Assembly (NCBI GenBank): GCA_965369635.1
Contig: CBDURC010000147.1
Location: forward strand, 1 to 7,791
Source: UBA3071 sp965369635
Lineage (GTDB): Bacteria; Chloroflexota; Anaerolineae; UBA3071
Direction of reading: 5' to 3'
DNA: 7,791 nt
The position numbers and the translations under genes were made by a program. Position 1 is the stretch's first letter; every line of letters starts with the position of its first letter. Below the pieces are notes generated by a model. It searched no databases, was not told the DNA's origin, and worked only from the letters and a program-made list of their open reading frames with translations. Positions 1 to 5,721 of this stretch are shown in pieces.

Positions 1-14
1 CCCGCTCTCTTCAG

Positions 15-92
15 CCAATATCCAATAGCTGATGGCTCATCGCCTGTTCAGGCCCAGCCAGCAGCGATCAGTGGCTGGGTATTGGGTATTGG
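15..92. repeat. Foldable inverted-repeat spacer upstream of tRNA-Phe
   Basis: Two nested inverted repeats are visible. CCCAGCCA (53-60) and TGGCTGGG (72-79) form a perfect 8-bp stem around an 11-nt loop. The 13-mer at 15-27 (CCAATATCCAATA) is complementary at 12 of 13 positions to 80-92 (TATTGGGTATTGG). There is no T-run after it, so it is not an obvious intrinsic terminator, although it could mark the 3' end of an upstream unit outside the window. The TATTGG words resemble the micro-repeat style seen at 2051-2176. No function is assigned. Confidence 0.5.
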
Positions 93-99
93 ATGTTGT

Positions 100-176
100 G
101 CCGAGGTAGCTCAGCCTGGTAGAGCACTGGACTGAAAATCCGGGTGTCCCCAGTTCAAATCTGGGCCTCGGCACCA
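100..176 (+). tRNA. tRNA-Phe (anticodon GAA), CCA encoded
   Basis: A complete cloverleaf can be traced. The acceptor stem GCCGAGG (100-106) pairs with CCTCGGC (166-172). The D-arm stem is GCTC/GAGC (109-112 and 122-125). The anticodon stem CTGGA/TCCGG (127-131 and 139-143) encloses the loop CTGAAAA, with anticodon GAA at 134-136. The T-arm is CCCAG-TTCAAAT-CTGGG (149-165). The discriminator is A173, and CCA is genomically encoded at 174-176. It reads UUC/UUU phenylalanine codons. A terminator-like hairpin follows 33 nt downstream, so it is probably transcribed separately from the iron-sulfur operon. Confidence 0.97.
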
Positions 177-209
177 GATCCCCCCGCATTCGAGCGTCGA
201 GAACAGCAA

Positions 210-239
210 AGAGCCTCTCCTGGACCAGGGAGAGGCTCT
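210..239 (+). terminator. Terminator-like hairpin after tRNA-Phe
   Basis: AGAGCCTCTCC (210-220) and GGAGAGGCTCT (229-239) form a perfect 11-bp stem with an 8-nt loop (TGGACCAG). It begins 34 nt past the tRNA 3' end. The downstream T-tract is poor (GCATTTGTGG), so Rho-independent termination is plausible but not typical. The hairpin could instead protect the 3' end or act in the leader of the next operon. Confidence 0.6.
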
Positions 240-311
240 CGCATTTGTGGCACAGTACTTGTCAAACGTTGGTAGCAAGTTGTGTTGCAGCACACAATAT
301 GTCCCAAATCA

Positions 312-340
312 TGGACGCTCCCCTTGGCTTCTGCTAAGAT
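312..340 (+). promoter_or_regulatory. Weak candidate sigma70-type promoter
   Basis: TGGACG (312-317) matches the TTGACA -35 consensus at 4 of 6 positions. TAAGAT (335-340) matches TATAAT at 4 of 6. The spacer is exactly 17 nt. It lies after the terminator-like hairpin and about 170 nt before the preferred ferredoxin start, which suits a promoter for the six-gene run. Matches of this quality also arise by chance. Confidence 0.25.
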
Positions 341-508
341 AGACCAGCGATAGGGCAACGAAGCTTATGAACAGTTTCTGAGGCGGATGCAGTACTCCTG
401 CTGAACTTGCGCCAGCAGAAGCCTGAGAGGAGCATGGAGCTCCTCCACACTTACGACGGGCTTGCGTGCTATGGCAGCGCAAGCTTCTTTCTTCCTTCAA
501 GAGAACAG

Positions 509-832
509 ATGGCGGTGCGGGCATTGCGCAGACAGCCGATCATACCGAAACCATTGGATGTGCCGCAAGGCACAGTGTACGTCATCGTCGAGGAATGCAA
601 GGGATGCGGCCTTTGCGTTGACTTCTGCCCGCGCGGCGTGTTGCAGCTATCCACGGAGACCAACGCCAAAGGGCACAACTACCCCATTGTGGTCAAGGAG
701 GGGGAGTGTGCCAATTGCCAGTTGTGCTATCTGATCTGCTCCGATTTTGCCATCTTCAGCACGCTGGCCCCGCTTGGGGCGGGGCTGGCCCTCGAGACAT
801 TGCATGGTGCTGAGACGGAGGCAGGGGTCTGA
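509..832 (+). CDS. korD: KorD-like 2x[4Fe-4S] ferredoxin subunit of 2-oxoacid:ferredoxin oxidoreductase
   Basis: This is a small (107-residue) cytoplasmic ferredoxin-type protein. Two cluster motifs are visible: C30-x2-C33-x2-C36-x3-C40-P (CKGCGLCVDFCP) and C67-x2-C70-x2-C73-x3-C77 (CANCQLCYLIC). The second lacks the usual proline, having C77 followed by Ser-Asp. This spacing and size fit the delta subunit of 2-oxoglutarate/2-ketoisovalerate:ferredoxin oxidoreductases, which passes electrons out of the enzyme. The gene lies directly upstream of korA, the usual neighbour. I chose ATG 509 (MAVRALRRQPIIPKPLD) because the conserved part begins near it. TTG 407 and ATG 434 are in frame; 434 has AGGAG only 1 nt away, and 509 has only a weak purine-rich site, so the start is uncertain. 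The C-terminal tail holds a copy of the 17-bp palindromic repeat (residues about 87-93). A generic dicluster ferredoxin is the alternative. Confidence 0.85.
   Translation: MAVRALRRQPIIPKPLDVPQGTVYVIVEECKGCGLCVDFCPRGVLQLSTETNAKGHNYPIVVKEGECANCQLCYLICSDFAIFSTLAPLGAGLALETLHGAETEAGV
764..788 (+). repeat. Palindromic element copy 1, in-frame inside korD
   Basis: The 17-bp core CCCCGCTTGGGGCGGGG (768-784) can form a 6-bp stem CCCCGC/GCGGGG with a TTGGG loop. It is flanked by direct CTGG repeats (764-767 and 785-788) spaced 21 bp apart. It is read here as A-P-L-G-A-G-L in the C-terminal tail after the last cluster motif. Removing 21 bp would leave a continuous frame (FSTLALETLHG). Confidence 0.85.
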
Positions 833-892
833 TGGTGCTGATGGCTCCCCTCGGATCTTTCACTCCCATCAGCCGCCTTGGCCTGGGCACAT

Positions 893-897
893 GGAGG
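893..897 (+). promoter_or_regulatory. Shine-Dalgarno GGAGG that decides the korA start
   Basis: GGAGG lies 8 nt before TTG 906, an ideal distance, and overlaps the in-frame ATG at 891, which has no ribosome-binding site of its own. This supports a TTG start for KorA, giving the N-terminus MSKGKAVLTGEYFM. Confidence 0.7.
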
Positions 898-905
898 TTA
901 GTTCG

Positions 906-2063
906 TTGAGCAAGGGTAAGGCAGTACTGACAGGCGAGTATTTCATGATGGGAGACGTGGCCTGTGCTGAAGGCGCGCTGGCTGCGGGTTGCTGCTTCTT
1001 CGGCGGCTACCCCATCACCCCCAGCACGGAGACCGCCGAGCGCATGGCGGCGCGGCTGCCGCAGGTCGGCGGCTACTACGTGCAAATGGAAGATGAACTG
1101 GGCTCCATTGCCGCGGTGCTAGGGGCCTCGTGGGGCGGGCTCAAGGCCATGACGGCCACCTCCGGCCCCGGCTTCAGTCTGATGATGGAAAACATCGGCC
1201 TGGGCATCATGACCGAGACCCCCTGCGTTATCGTGAACGTGCAGCGGGGTGGTCCATCTACCGGCCTGCCGACGATGGTCGCACAGGGAGACATGATGCA
1301 GGCCCGCTGGGGCTCCCACGGCCCGTACGAGATCATCGCCCTCTGCCCCTGGTCGGTGCAAGAGTGCTTTGATCTGACTGTGCGGGCGTTCAACTTATCG
1401 GAACGCTACCGCCTCCCCACATTGGTAATGACGGACGCGGAAGTGGGGCACATGATCGAAAAGCTGGTCATCCCTGCAGAGGAAGAGATCGAGATCTGGG
1501 AGCGCGAACGCCCTACCCTGCCGCCTGGAGAGTTCCGCACCTACCAGGTAGACGGCAAGCTCGTACCGCCCATGCCTGAGATCGGCCAGGGCTACAACGT
1601 CGCCGTCACCGGCCTGACCCACGACGAGCGGGGCTACCCAGACATGAGCGCCGAGGCACACGAGGTGCTGGTCGCACGCTTGGTGGCCAAGATCCGGGAT
1701 AACACTGACGACATCCTGGACTGGAAAGAGCGGGACGTGGATGACGCCGACGTGGTGGTGCTCGCCTACGGCATCACAGCTCGCGTCGCCTCCCACGCTG
1801 TGACCACGGCGCGGGCCGAGGGGCTCAAGGCCGGGCTCTTCCGGCTGATCACCGCCTGGCCCTTCCCCGAACAGCGAGTGCGAGAACTGGCGCGGCAAGG
1901 CAAGCGGTTCGTCGTCCCGGAGCTCAACTACGGCCAGATGAGCCGCGAGGTGGAGCGCTGCGTAGGCATAGACACACCGGTGGTGCTGGTGCCCCACGCC
2001 GGTGGCGAGATACACGAGTCGACGGAGATACTTGAGGCAATTCGGGAGTTGGTAGATCGATAG
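906..2063 (+). CDS. korA: 2-oxoacid:ferredoxin oxidoreductase alpha subunit (KorA-type)
   Basis: This is the alpha subunit (385 residues) of the 2-oxoglutarate/2-oxoacid:ferredoxin oxidoreductase family. The holoenzyme performs CoA-dependent oxidative decarboxylation of a 2-oxoacid and reduces ferredoxin. The pyrimidine-binding domain shows the hallmark YPITPSTE (residues 35-42), MEDELGSI (61-68), TSGPG (85-89) and RGGPSTGLPT (114-123). A transketolase C-terminal-like domain starts near residue 281 (ADVVVLAYGITARVA). The length fits KorA without a fused gamma domain. The open frame extends upstream to 747, but that part overlaps korD and is not KorA-like. The TTG 906 start is chosen for its GGAGG; ATG 891 is the alternative. 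The stop TAG (2061-2063) lies inside the first 8-bp repeat array, so the extreme C-terminus (LVDR) may be repeat-derived. No TPP-binding beta subunit follows. Substrate (2-oxoglutarate versus branched-chain or other 2-oxoacids) cannot be fixed from sequence alone. Confidence 0.93.
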   Translation: MSKGKAVLTGEYFMMGDVACAEGALAAGCCFFGGYPITPSTETAERMAARLPQVGGYYVQMEDELGSIAAVLGASWGGLKAMTATSGPGFSLMMENIGLGIMTETPCVIVNVQRGGPSTGLPTMVAQGDMMQARWGSHGPYEIIALCPWSVQECFDLTVRAFNLSERYRLPTLVMTDAEVGHMIEKLVIPAEEEIEIWERERPTLPPGEFRTYQVDGKLVPPMPEIGQGYNVAVTGLTHDERGYPDMSAEAHEVLVARLVAKIRDNTDDILDWKERDVDDADVVVLAYGITARVASHAVTTARAEGLKAGLFRLITAWPFPEQRVRELARQGKRFVVPELNYGQMSREVERCVGIDTPVVLVPHAGGEIHESTEILEAIRELVDR

Positions 2064-2090
2064 ATTGGTAGATTGGTAGATCGGTAGATT
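2051..2090. repeat. Array of five 8-bp GGTAGATY units spanning the korA stop
   Basis: Five consecutive 8-bp units start at 2051, 2059, 2067, 2075 and 2083, with consensus GGTAGATY; the second unit is GATAGATT. The korA stop codon is in the second unit. The array is the reverse-complement type of the array at 2113-2176. Confidence 0.9.
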
Positions 2091-2112
2091 GGGAACAGAT
2101 GTGTCTTGCCGG

Positions 2113-2176
2113 TGTACCAGTTTACCAATGTACCAATGTACCAATATACCAGTTTACCAGTGTACCAATCTACCAT
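2113..2176. repeat. Array of eight 8-bp TNTACCAR units upstream of hdrA
   Basis: Eight contiguous 8-bp units run from 2113 to 2176: TGTACCAG, TTTACCAA, TGTACCAA twice, TATACCAG, TTTACCAG, TGTACCAA and TCTACCAT. The orientation is opposite to the 2051-2090 array. TGGTAGATTGGTA (2066-2078) and TACCAATCTACCA (2163-2175) form a perfect 13-bp inverted repeat, so the 126-bp region could fold into a long imperfect hairpin. It ends 16 nt before the hdrA start. The unit length and absence of spacers exclude CRISPR. Confidence 0.9.
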
Positions 2177-2192
2177 CTTTGGTTGAGCAAGC

Positions 2193-4226
2193 ATGGCACG
2201 AATCGGTGTTTTCATCTGTCATTGTGGCGAAAACATAGCTGGCACCGTGGATGTGGACGCGGTGACGCAAGCGACGGCGCGGCTGCCGGGCGTAGCCCAT
2301 GCCGAGCACTACAGCTACATGTGCTCAGACCCTGGTCAGAAGCTGCTCATCGAAGCTATCAAGGAGAAGCATCTGACCGGCGTGGTGGTGGCCGCCTGCA
2401 GCCCTTCAATGCACGAGATGACCTTCCGCGCGGCGGCGGTCGAAGGCGGACTCAACCCCTACCTCAGCGAGATGTCCAACATCCGCGAGCAATGCTCCTG
2501 GGTGCACGAGGACAAAGCCGCTGCCACGGCGAAAGCCACCGACCTCGTGCGGTTAATGGTGGAGAAGGTCAAGCGCAACCACGCCCTGCAACCGATCACC
2601 GTGCCGGTGACCAAGCGAGCGCTGATCATCGGCGGCGGCATCGCCGGCATCCAGGCGGCATTGGACCTGGCCAATGGCGGGCACGAAGTGATTCTGGTGG
2701 AGCGCGAGCCCTCCATCGGCGGGCACATGGCCCAGCTTTCGGAGACCTTCCCCACGCTGGACTGCTCGCAGTGCATCCTCACCCCGCGCATGGTGGAAGT
2801 GAGCCGCCATCCCAACATCACGCTGCTGACCTACAGCGAGGTGGAAGAGATCAGCGGCTATGTGGGCAACTTCAAGGCCAAGATCCGCCGCAAGCCCCGC
2901 TACGTCCTCGAAGACATTTGCACCAACTGCGGCGATTGCGCCGTGGTCTGCCCACAGGTGGTGCCCAACGAGTTCGACGGCGGGTTGAGCTGGCGACGGG
3001 CCATCTACATCCCCTCCCCCCAGGCCGTGCCCGCAGTATACACTCTGGACGAGGAGTCCTGCCTGGGCCTGCACCCGCTGGTCTGCGAGAAGTGCTTCCA
3101 GGCCTGCGAGGCCGGGGCCATGGACCTTAACATGAAACCTGAGATCGTCGAGGTAGACGTGGGAGCCATCGTGGTCGCCACCGGCTACGACCTCTTCGCT
3201 GCCGAACAGGCGAGAGAATTGGGTTGGGGCAAGTTCCCCGATGTGGTCACTGGACTGGAGTTCGAGCGACTACTCTCCGCTTCCGGCCCCACCAGTGGCG
3301 AGGTGCGTCGCCCTTCCGACGGCCGTGTGCCCAAGGAGGTTGTCTTCATCCAGTGCGTCGGCTCTCGTGACCCTGAGCAAGGCGTGCCCTACTGCTCCAA
3401 GATCTGCTGCATGTACACGGCCAAGCACGCCATGCTCTACAAGCACAAAGTGCCCGATGGTCAGGCCTACGTGTTCTACATGGATATACGGGCCGGCGGC
3501 AAAGGCTACGAGGAGTTCGTCAATCGGGCCGTGGAAGAAGACCACGTGCTCTATGTCCGCGGGCGGGTGAGCAGGATCTTCCAGGAAAATGGCAAGCTGA
3601 TCGTCTGGGGCGTGGACACGCTGACTGGGCAGGCGGTGGAGATCGCTGCCGACCTGGTGGTGCTGGCCACGGCGATGGTGGCCAACACGGGGCACGACAT
3701 GCTGGCCCAGCAACTACGAGCCATCGTCGACGAGCACGGCTTCTACCAGGAAGCGCATCCTAAGCTGCGCCCAGTGGAGACGCTGACAGCGGGGCTCTAC
3801 CTGGCGGGAGCAGTGCAGGCGCCCAAAGACATCCCGGAGACGGTAGCCCAGGCCAGCGCCGCGGCGAGCAAGGTGCAGGCACTCTTCTCCCGCGACGAGT
3901 TGGAGCGGGAGCCAGTGGTGGCCCACGTGAATGAACTGACCTGCGAGGGCTGCTTCGACTGCGAGAAAGCCTGCCCCTACGGCGCTATCGAGCGCAAGGA
4001 GATACAGGATCGGGAGGGGAACCTGCTACGCCTGGTATCCAGCGTGAACCAGGGCCTTTGCGAGGGATGTGGGGCGTGCGTGGTGGCCTGCCGCAACCAC
4101 AGCATTGAGTTGGAGGGTTTCACCGACGAGCAGATTCATGGGGAAATCGTGGCACTCTGGCCCCGCTTGGGGCGGGGCTGGCCCACGACAGTGGGTCTGC
4201 CAGAGTTGGTGACAGTTGGCGGTTAG
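2193..4226 (+). CDS. hdrA: HdrA-type heterodisulfide reductase flavoprotein subunit
   Basis: This 677-residue HdrA is the FAD-carrying hub of Hdr complexes and the usual site of flavin-based electron bifurcation in the cytoplasm. Visible parts in order: an N-terminal HdrA domain (MARIGVFICHCGENI, C9 and C11); an FAD-binding Rossmann motif GGGIAG (147-152) followed by IGGHMAQLSETFPTLDCSQC (to C194); a [4Fe-4S] motif C243-x2-C246-x2-C249-x3-C253-P; a further cysteine group C290, C298, C301, C305; the conserved CVGSRD...YCSKICC segment; and a C-terminal 2x[4Fe-4S] ferredoxin domain (C584/587/590/594 and C623/626/629/633). The length is normal for HdrA. ATG 2193 gives the canonical N-terminus, but its ribosome-binding site is weak. 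A palindromic-element copy lies in the C-terminal tail. HdrB and HdrC are absent from the window, and Flx-like genes follow, so this HdrA probably works with an NAD(P)H module rather than a methanogen-type HdrBC. Confidence 0.96.
   Translation: MARIGVFICHCGENIAGTVDVDAVTQATARLPGVAHAEHYSYMCSDPGQKLLIEAIKEKHLTGVVVAACSPSMHEMTFRAAAVEGGLNPYLSEMSNIREQCSWVHEDKAAATAKATDLVRLMVEKVKRNHALQPITVPVTKRALIIGGGIAGIQAALDLANGGHEVILVEREPSIGGHMAQLSETFPTLDCSQCILTPRMVEVSRHPNITLLTYSEVEEISGYVGNFKAKIRRKPRYVLEDICTNCGDCAVVCPQVVPNEFDGGLSWRRAIYIPSPQAVPAVYTLDEESCLGLHPLVCEKCFQACEAGAMDLNMKPEIVEVDVGAIVVATGYDLFAAEQARELGWGKFPDVVTGLEFERLLSASGPTSGEVRRPSDGRVPKEVVFIQCVGSRDPEQGVPYCSKICCMYTAKHAMLYKHKVPDGQAYVFYMDIRAGGKGYEEFVNRAVEEDHVLYVRGRVSRIFQENGKLIVWGVDTLTGQAVEIAADLVVLATAMVANTGHDMLAQQLRAIVDEHGFYQEAHPKLRPVETLTAGLYLAGAVQAPKDIPETVAQASAAASKVQALFSRDELEREPVVAHVNELTCEGCFDCEKACPYGAIERKEIQDREGNLLRLVSSVNQGLCEGCGACVVACRNHSIELEGFTDEQIHGEIVALWPRLGRGWPTTVGLPELVTVGG
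4157..4181 (+). repeat. Palindromic element copy 2, in-frame in the HdrA C-terminus
   Basis: The 17-bp core (4161-4177) is identical to copy 1 and is flanked by CTGG direct repeats (4157-4160 and 4178-4181). It is read in a different frame from copy 1, as W-P-R-L-G-R-G-W-P. It lies past the last ferredoxin motif, in a tail that is probably dispensable. Confidence 0.85.
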
Positions 4227-4320
4227 ACCTGGTTCAGCTTCTTTCCTACTCACCAATAGCAGCGTAGCGTTGCTGACTGATACTATGCCACATCTTGGCC
4301 TTTTGCCAAAGAGTTAGAAG

Positions 4321-5721
4321 ATGCCTGACGAAAGCTGGCAACCACAGATCGTTGCCTTCGTGTGCCAATGGTGCACCTACGCCGGGGCCGACCTGGCGGG
4401 CACCAGCCGCATGAAATATGCACCCAACGTGCGCATCGTCAAGCTGCCCTGCTCCGGACGCATTGACCCGCTTTTCCTGGTCAAGGCCTTCGAGCAGGGA
4501 GCCGACGGCGTGCTGGTCTCCGGCTGCCATCCAGGCGATTGCCACTACGTCAGTGGCAACCTGCTGGCGCGGCGGCGCTTCACCGTCTTCCGGGAGCTGC
4601 TGAGCTTCCTGGGCCTTGAGCGGGAACGTCTCCAATTCTCCTGGGTTTCGGCAGCCGAAGCGGTCAAGTGGACCGAGGTGGTGGACGCAGTCACGGAGGA
4701 GATCAGGCAGCTGGGGCCAAGGAAGCTTGGCTGGGGAGAGACACTGCCCAGCAGAGGTCCCAAGTCCCAGGTAGCAAGTTCCAAAGTTGAACCCGAAACC
4801 CAAAACCAAAAACCCAAAACCCTGCAAGCGGCTGAGGAGAGCATTCGCCGCATTGCCCGGCAACTGCTGGAGGCAAACGTGGTCGACGTCGTCGTCGGCT
4901 ACGGGAACGGCACACTGAGCGGAGTGACTACGCCCGTGTTTGTCACCCAGCCGGACGGTGTCGAGCAATTGGTCTGGAACGAGCGTTGCCTGAACAATCT
5001 CAGCGTTTACCTGACCCGCGCCCTGGTCAAGCGGCTGGGGCGGGTGGGGATCGTGGCCAAGGGTTGCGACGCCAGGGCGCTGGTAGCGCTGCTGCAGGAG
5101 CATCAGATCCATCGGGATGAGGTGGTCATCATCGGCGTGCCCTGTGAGGGGATGATGGAGAACGGACGCCTGGCCCCGCTTGGGGCGGGGCTGGCGGTCA
5201 AGTGCGTTACGTGTGATGTGCACACACCGCCGATCTACGACCATCTGGTGAAAGTGGGTATTGGAAACGAGATACTGGAGATTGGAGAATCAGGAGGAGC
5301 AGATTCCAGAGACGCGGAGATTGCGGCGCTGGAAGCGCTGACGCATCAAGATCGCTGGGCCTACTGGCAGGAGCAATTCTCCCGTTGCATCCGCTGCTAC
5401 GCCTGCCGTGCCGTTTGCCCCCTCTGCTACTGCGACACGTGCATTGTGGAACAGACGCAGCCGCAGTGGATTCCGCCCGCTTTCGACGCCAAGGGCAATC
5501 TGAGCTGGAACATCGTCAGGGCTTTGCATCTGGCCGGTCGCTGCATCGGCTGCGATGAGTGCACCCGGGCCTGTCCGGCCAACATCCGGCTGGATCTCAT
5601 CAACCGCAAGCTGGCGCTGCTGATTGGCGACGAGTACGGCTATCGCGCCGGCTACGACGCTGGCGTCGCACCGCCGTTGACCACCTTCCGGCCCGAGGAT
5701 CGAGCGGAGTTCATCCGATGA
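4321..5721 (+). CDS. FlxD(MvhD)-FlxC-like fusion iron-sulfur protein
   Basis: This 466-residue protein appears to join two subunits. Residues 1 to about 138 match the MvhD/FlpD family, a [2Fe-2S] connector between HdrA and a hydride or hydrogen-oxidising module. Its cysteines are CQWC (C15, C18), LPCSGR (C44) and GCHPGDC (C69, C74). Residues about 140-168 are a low-complexity linker. Residues about 172-310 resemble the F420-hydrogenase/dehydrogenase beta-type domain (GIVAKGCDARALVALLQE, GVPCEGMMEN). Residues 356-418 are a dicluster ferredoxin: C356/359/362/366 plus C369, C371, C374, then C408/411/414/418-P. In Desulfovibrio-type flx clusters FlxC and FlxD are separate proteins, so fusion is notable. 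It also carries a palindromic element at residues about 285-291. ATG 4321 has no good Shine-Dalgarno, but it gives a normal MvhD N-terminus. The MvhD part is sure; the FlxC name is by context. Confidence 0.88.
   Translation: MPDESWQPQIVAFVCQWCTYAGADLAGTSRMKYAPNVRIVKLPCSGRIDPLFLVKAFEQGADGVLVSGCHPGDCHYVSGNLLARRRFTVFRELLSFLGLERERLQFSWVSAAEAVKWTEVVDAVTEEIRQLGPRKLGWGETLPSRGPKSQVASSKVEPETQNQKPKTLQAAEESIRRIARQLLEANVVDVVVGYGNGTLSGVTTPVFVTQPDGVEQLVWNERCLNNLSVYLTRALVKRLGRVGIVAKGCDARALVALLQEHQIHRDEVVIIGVPCEGMMENGRLAPLGAGLAVKCVTCDVHTPPIYDHLVKVGIGNEILEIGESGGADSRDAEIAALEALTHQDRWAYWQEQFSRCIRCYACRAVCPLCYCDTCIVEQTQPQWIPPAFDAKGNLSWNIVRALHLAGRCIGCDECTRACPANIRLDLINRKLALLIGDEYGYRAGYDAGVAPPLTTFRPEDRAEFIR
4756..4822. 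repeat. A/C-rich micro-repeat inside the FlxD-FlxC linker, with C-runs
   Basis: This is a T-poor, low-complexity stretch unlike the surrounding codons. It has CAAGTCCC-like words followed by CCC runs separated by A-tracts: CCC at 4792-4794, 4799-4801, 4813-4815 and 4820-4822, with CC at 4806-4807. On the minus strand this is four GGG runs with T-rich loops, a possible G-quadruplex. It encodes a Lys/Gln/Pro/Ser-rich linker between two recognisable domains. Confidence 0.75.
5170..5194 (+). repeat. Palindromic element copy 3, in-frame inside the FlxC-like domain
   Basis: The 17-bp core (5174-5190) is flanked by CTGG (5170-5173 and 5191-5194). It is read as A-P-L-G-A-G-L, the same frame as copy 1. 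It splits what would otherwise be a continuous segment GRL-AVKCVTCDV, just after the conserved GVPCEGMMEN. This is a copy inside a folded domain, not in a tail. Confidence 0.85.
5706..5709 (+). promoter_or_regulatory. Shine-Dalgarno GGAG for the FlxB-like gene
   Basis: GGAG lies 8 nt before ATG 5718, inside the end of the preceding gene. The start and the upstream stop overlap as ATGA (5718-5721), which suggests translational coupling and selects 5718 over ATG 5721 or 5730. Confidence 0.6.

Larger units (their letters stand above)
177..508. other. Non-coding interval between tRNA-Phe and the ferredoxin gene
   Basis: This interval has no protein I can support. It contains a strong hairpin (210-239) just after the tRNA and a weak candidate promoter (312-340). 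The reading frame of the ferredoxin gene is open back to a TTG at 407, with an ATG at 434, so the last 75-100 bases could be coding if an upstream start is used. The extra residues are not ferredoxin-like. I see no riboswitch-like or mobile sequence here. Confidence 0.5.

Noticed and set aside
1395..2144. Minus-strand open frame of 249 codons
   Set aside because: It is a shadow of korA, and its N-terminus is translated from the 8-bp repeat arrays.
2051..2176. CRISPR-like array
   Set aside because: The units are 8 bp, directly tandem and without spacers, and occur in both orientations. No cas gene is visible.
2099..3130. Plus-strand open frame of 343 codons beginning in the repeat array
   Set aside because: It overlaps hdrA in another frame. 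Its product is Arg/Pro/His-rich without domains, whereas HdrA motifs are complete in the other frame.
3400..3430. Adjacent cysteines (KICCMY) as an HdrB CCG motif
   Set aside because: This is part of the conserved HdrA segment CVGSRD...YCSKICC. The spaced cysteine pattern of an HdrB CCG domain is absent.
4258..4309. Small hairpins in the hdrA-flxDC gap (4258-4274 and 4295-4309)
   Set aside because: The stems are only 5-7 bp, and no terminator T-run or regulatory motif accompanies them.
271..4780. Shared 11-mer GGTAGCAAGTT at 271-281 and 4770-4780
   Set aside because: An 11-mer repeated once in 7.8 kb is expected by chance.
4246..5244. Long minus-strand open frame (332 codons)
   Set aside because: It lies opposite the FlxD-FlxC gene, whose plus-strand product has clear MvhD and domain motifs. 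The minus-strand product has no recognisable motif and results from GC-rich codon bias.
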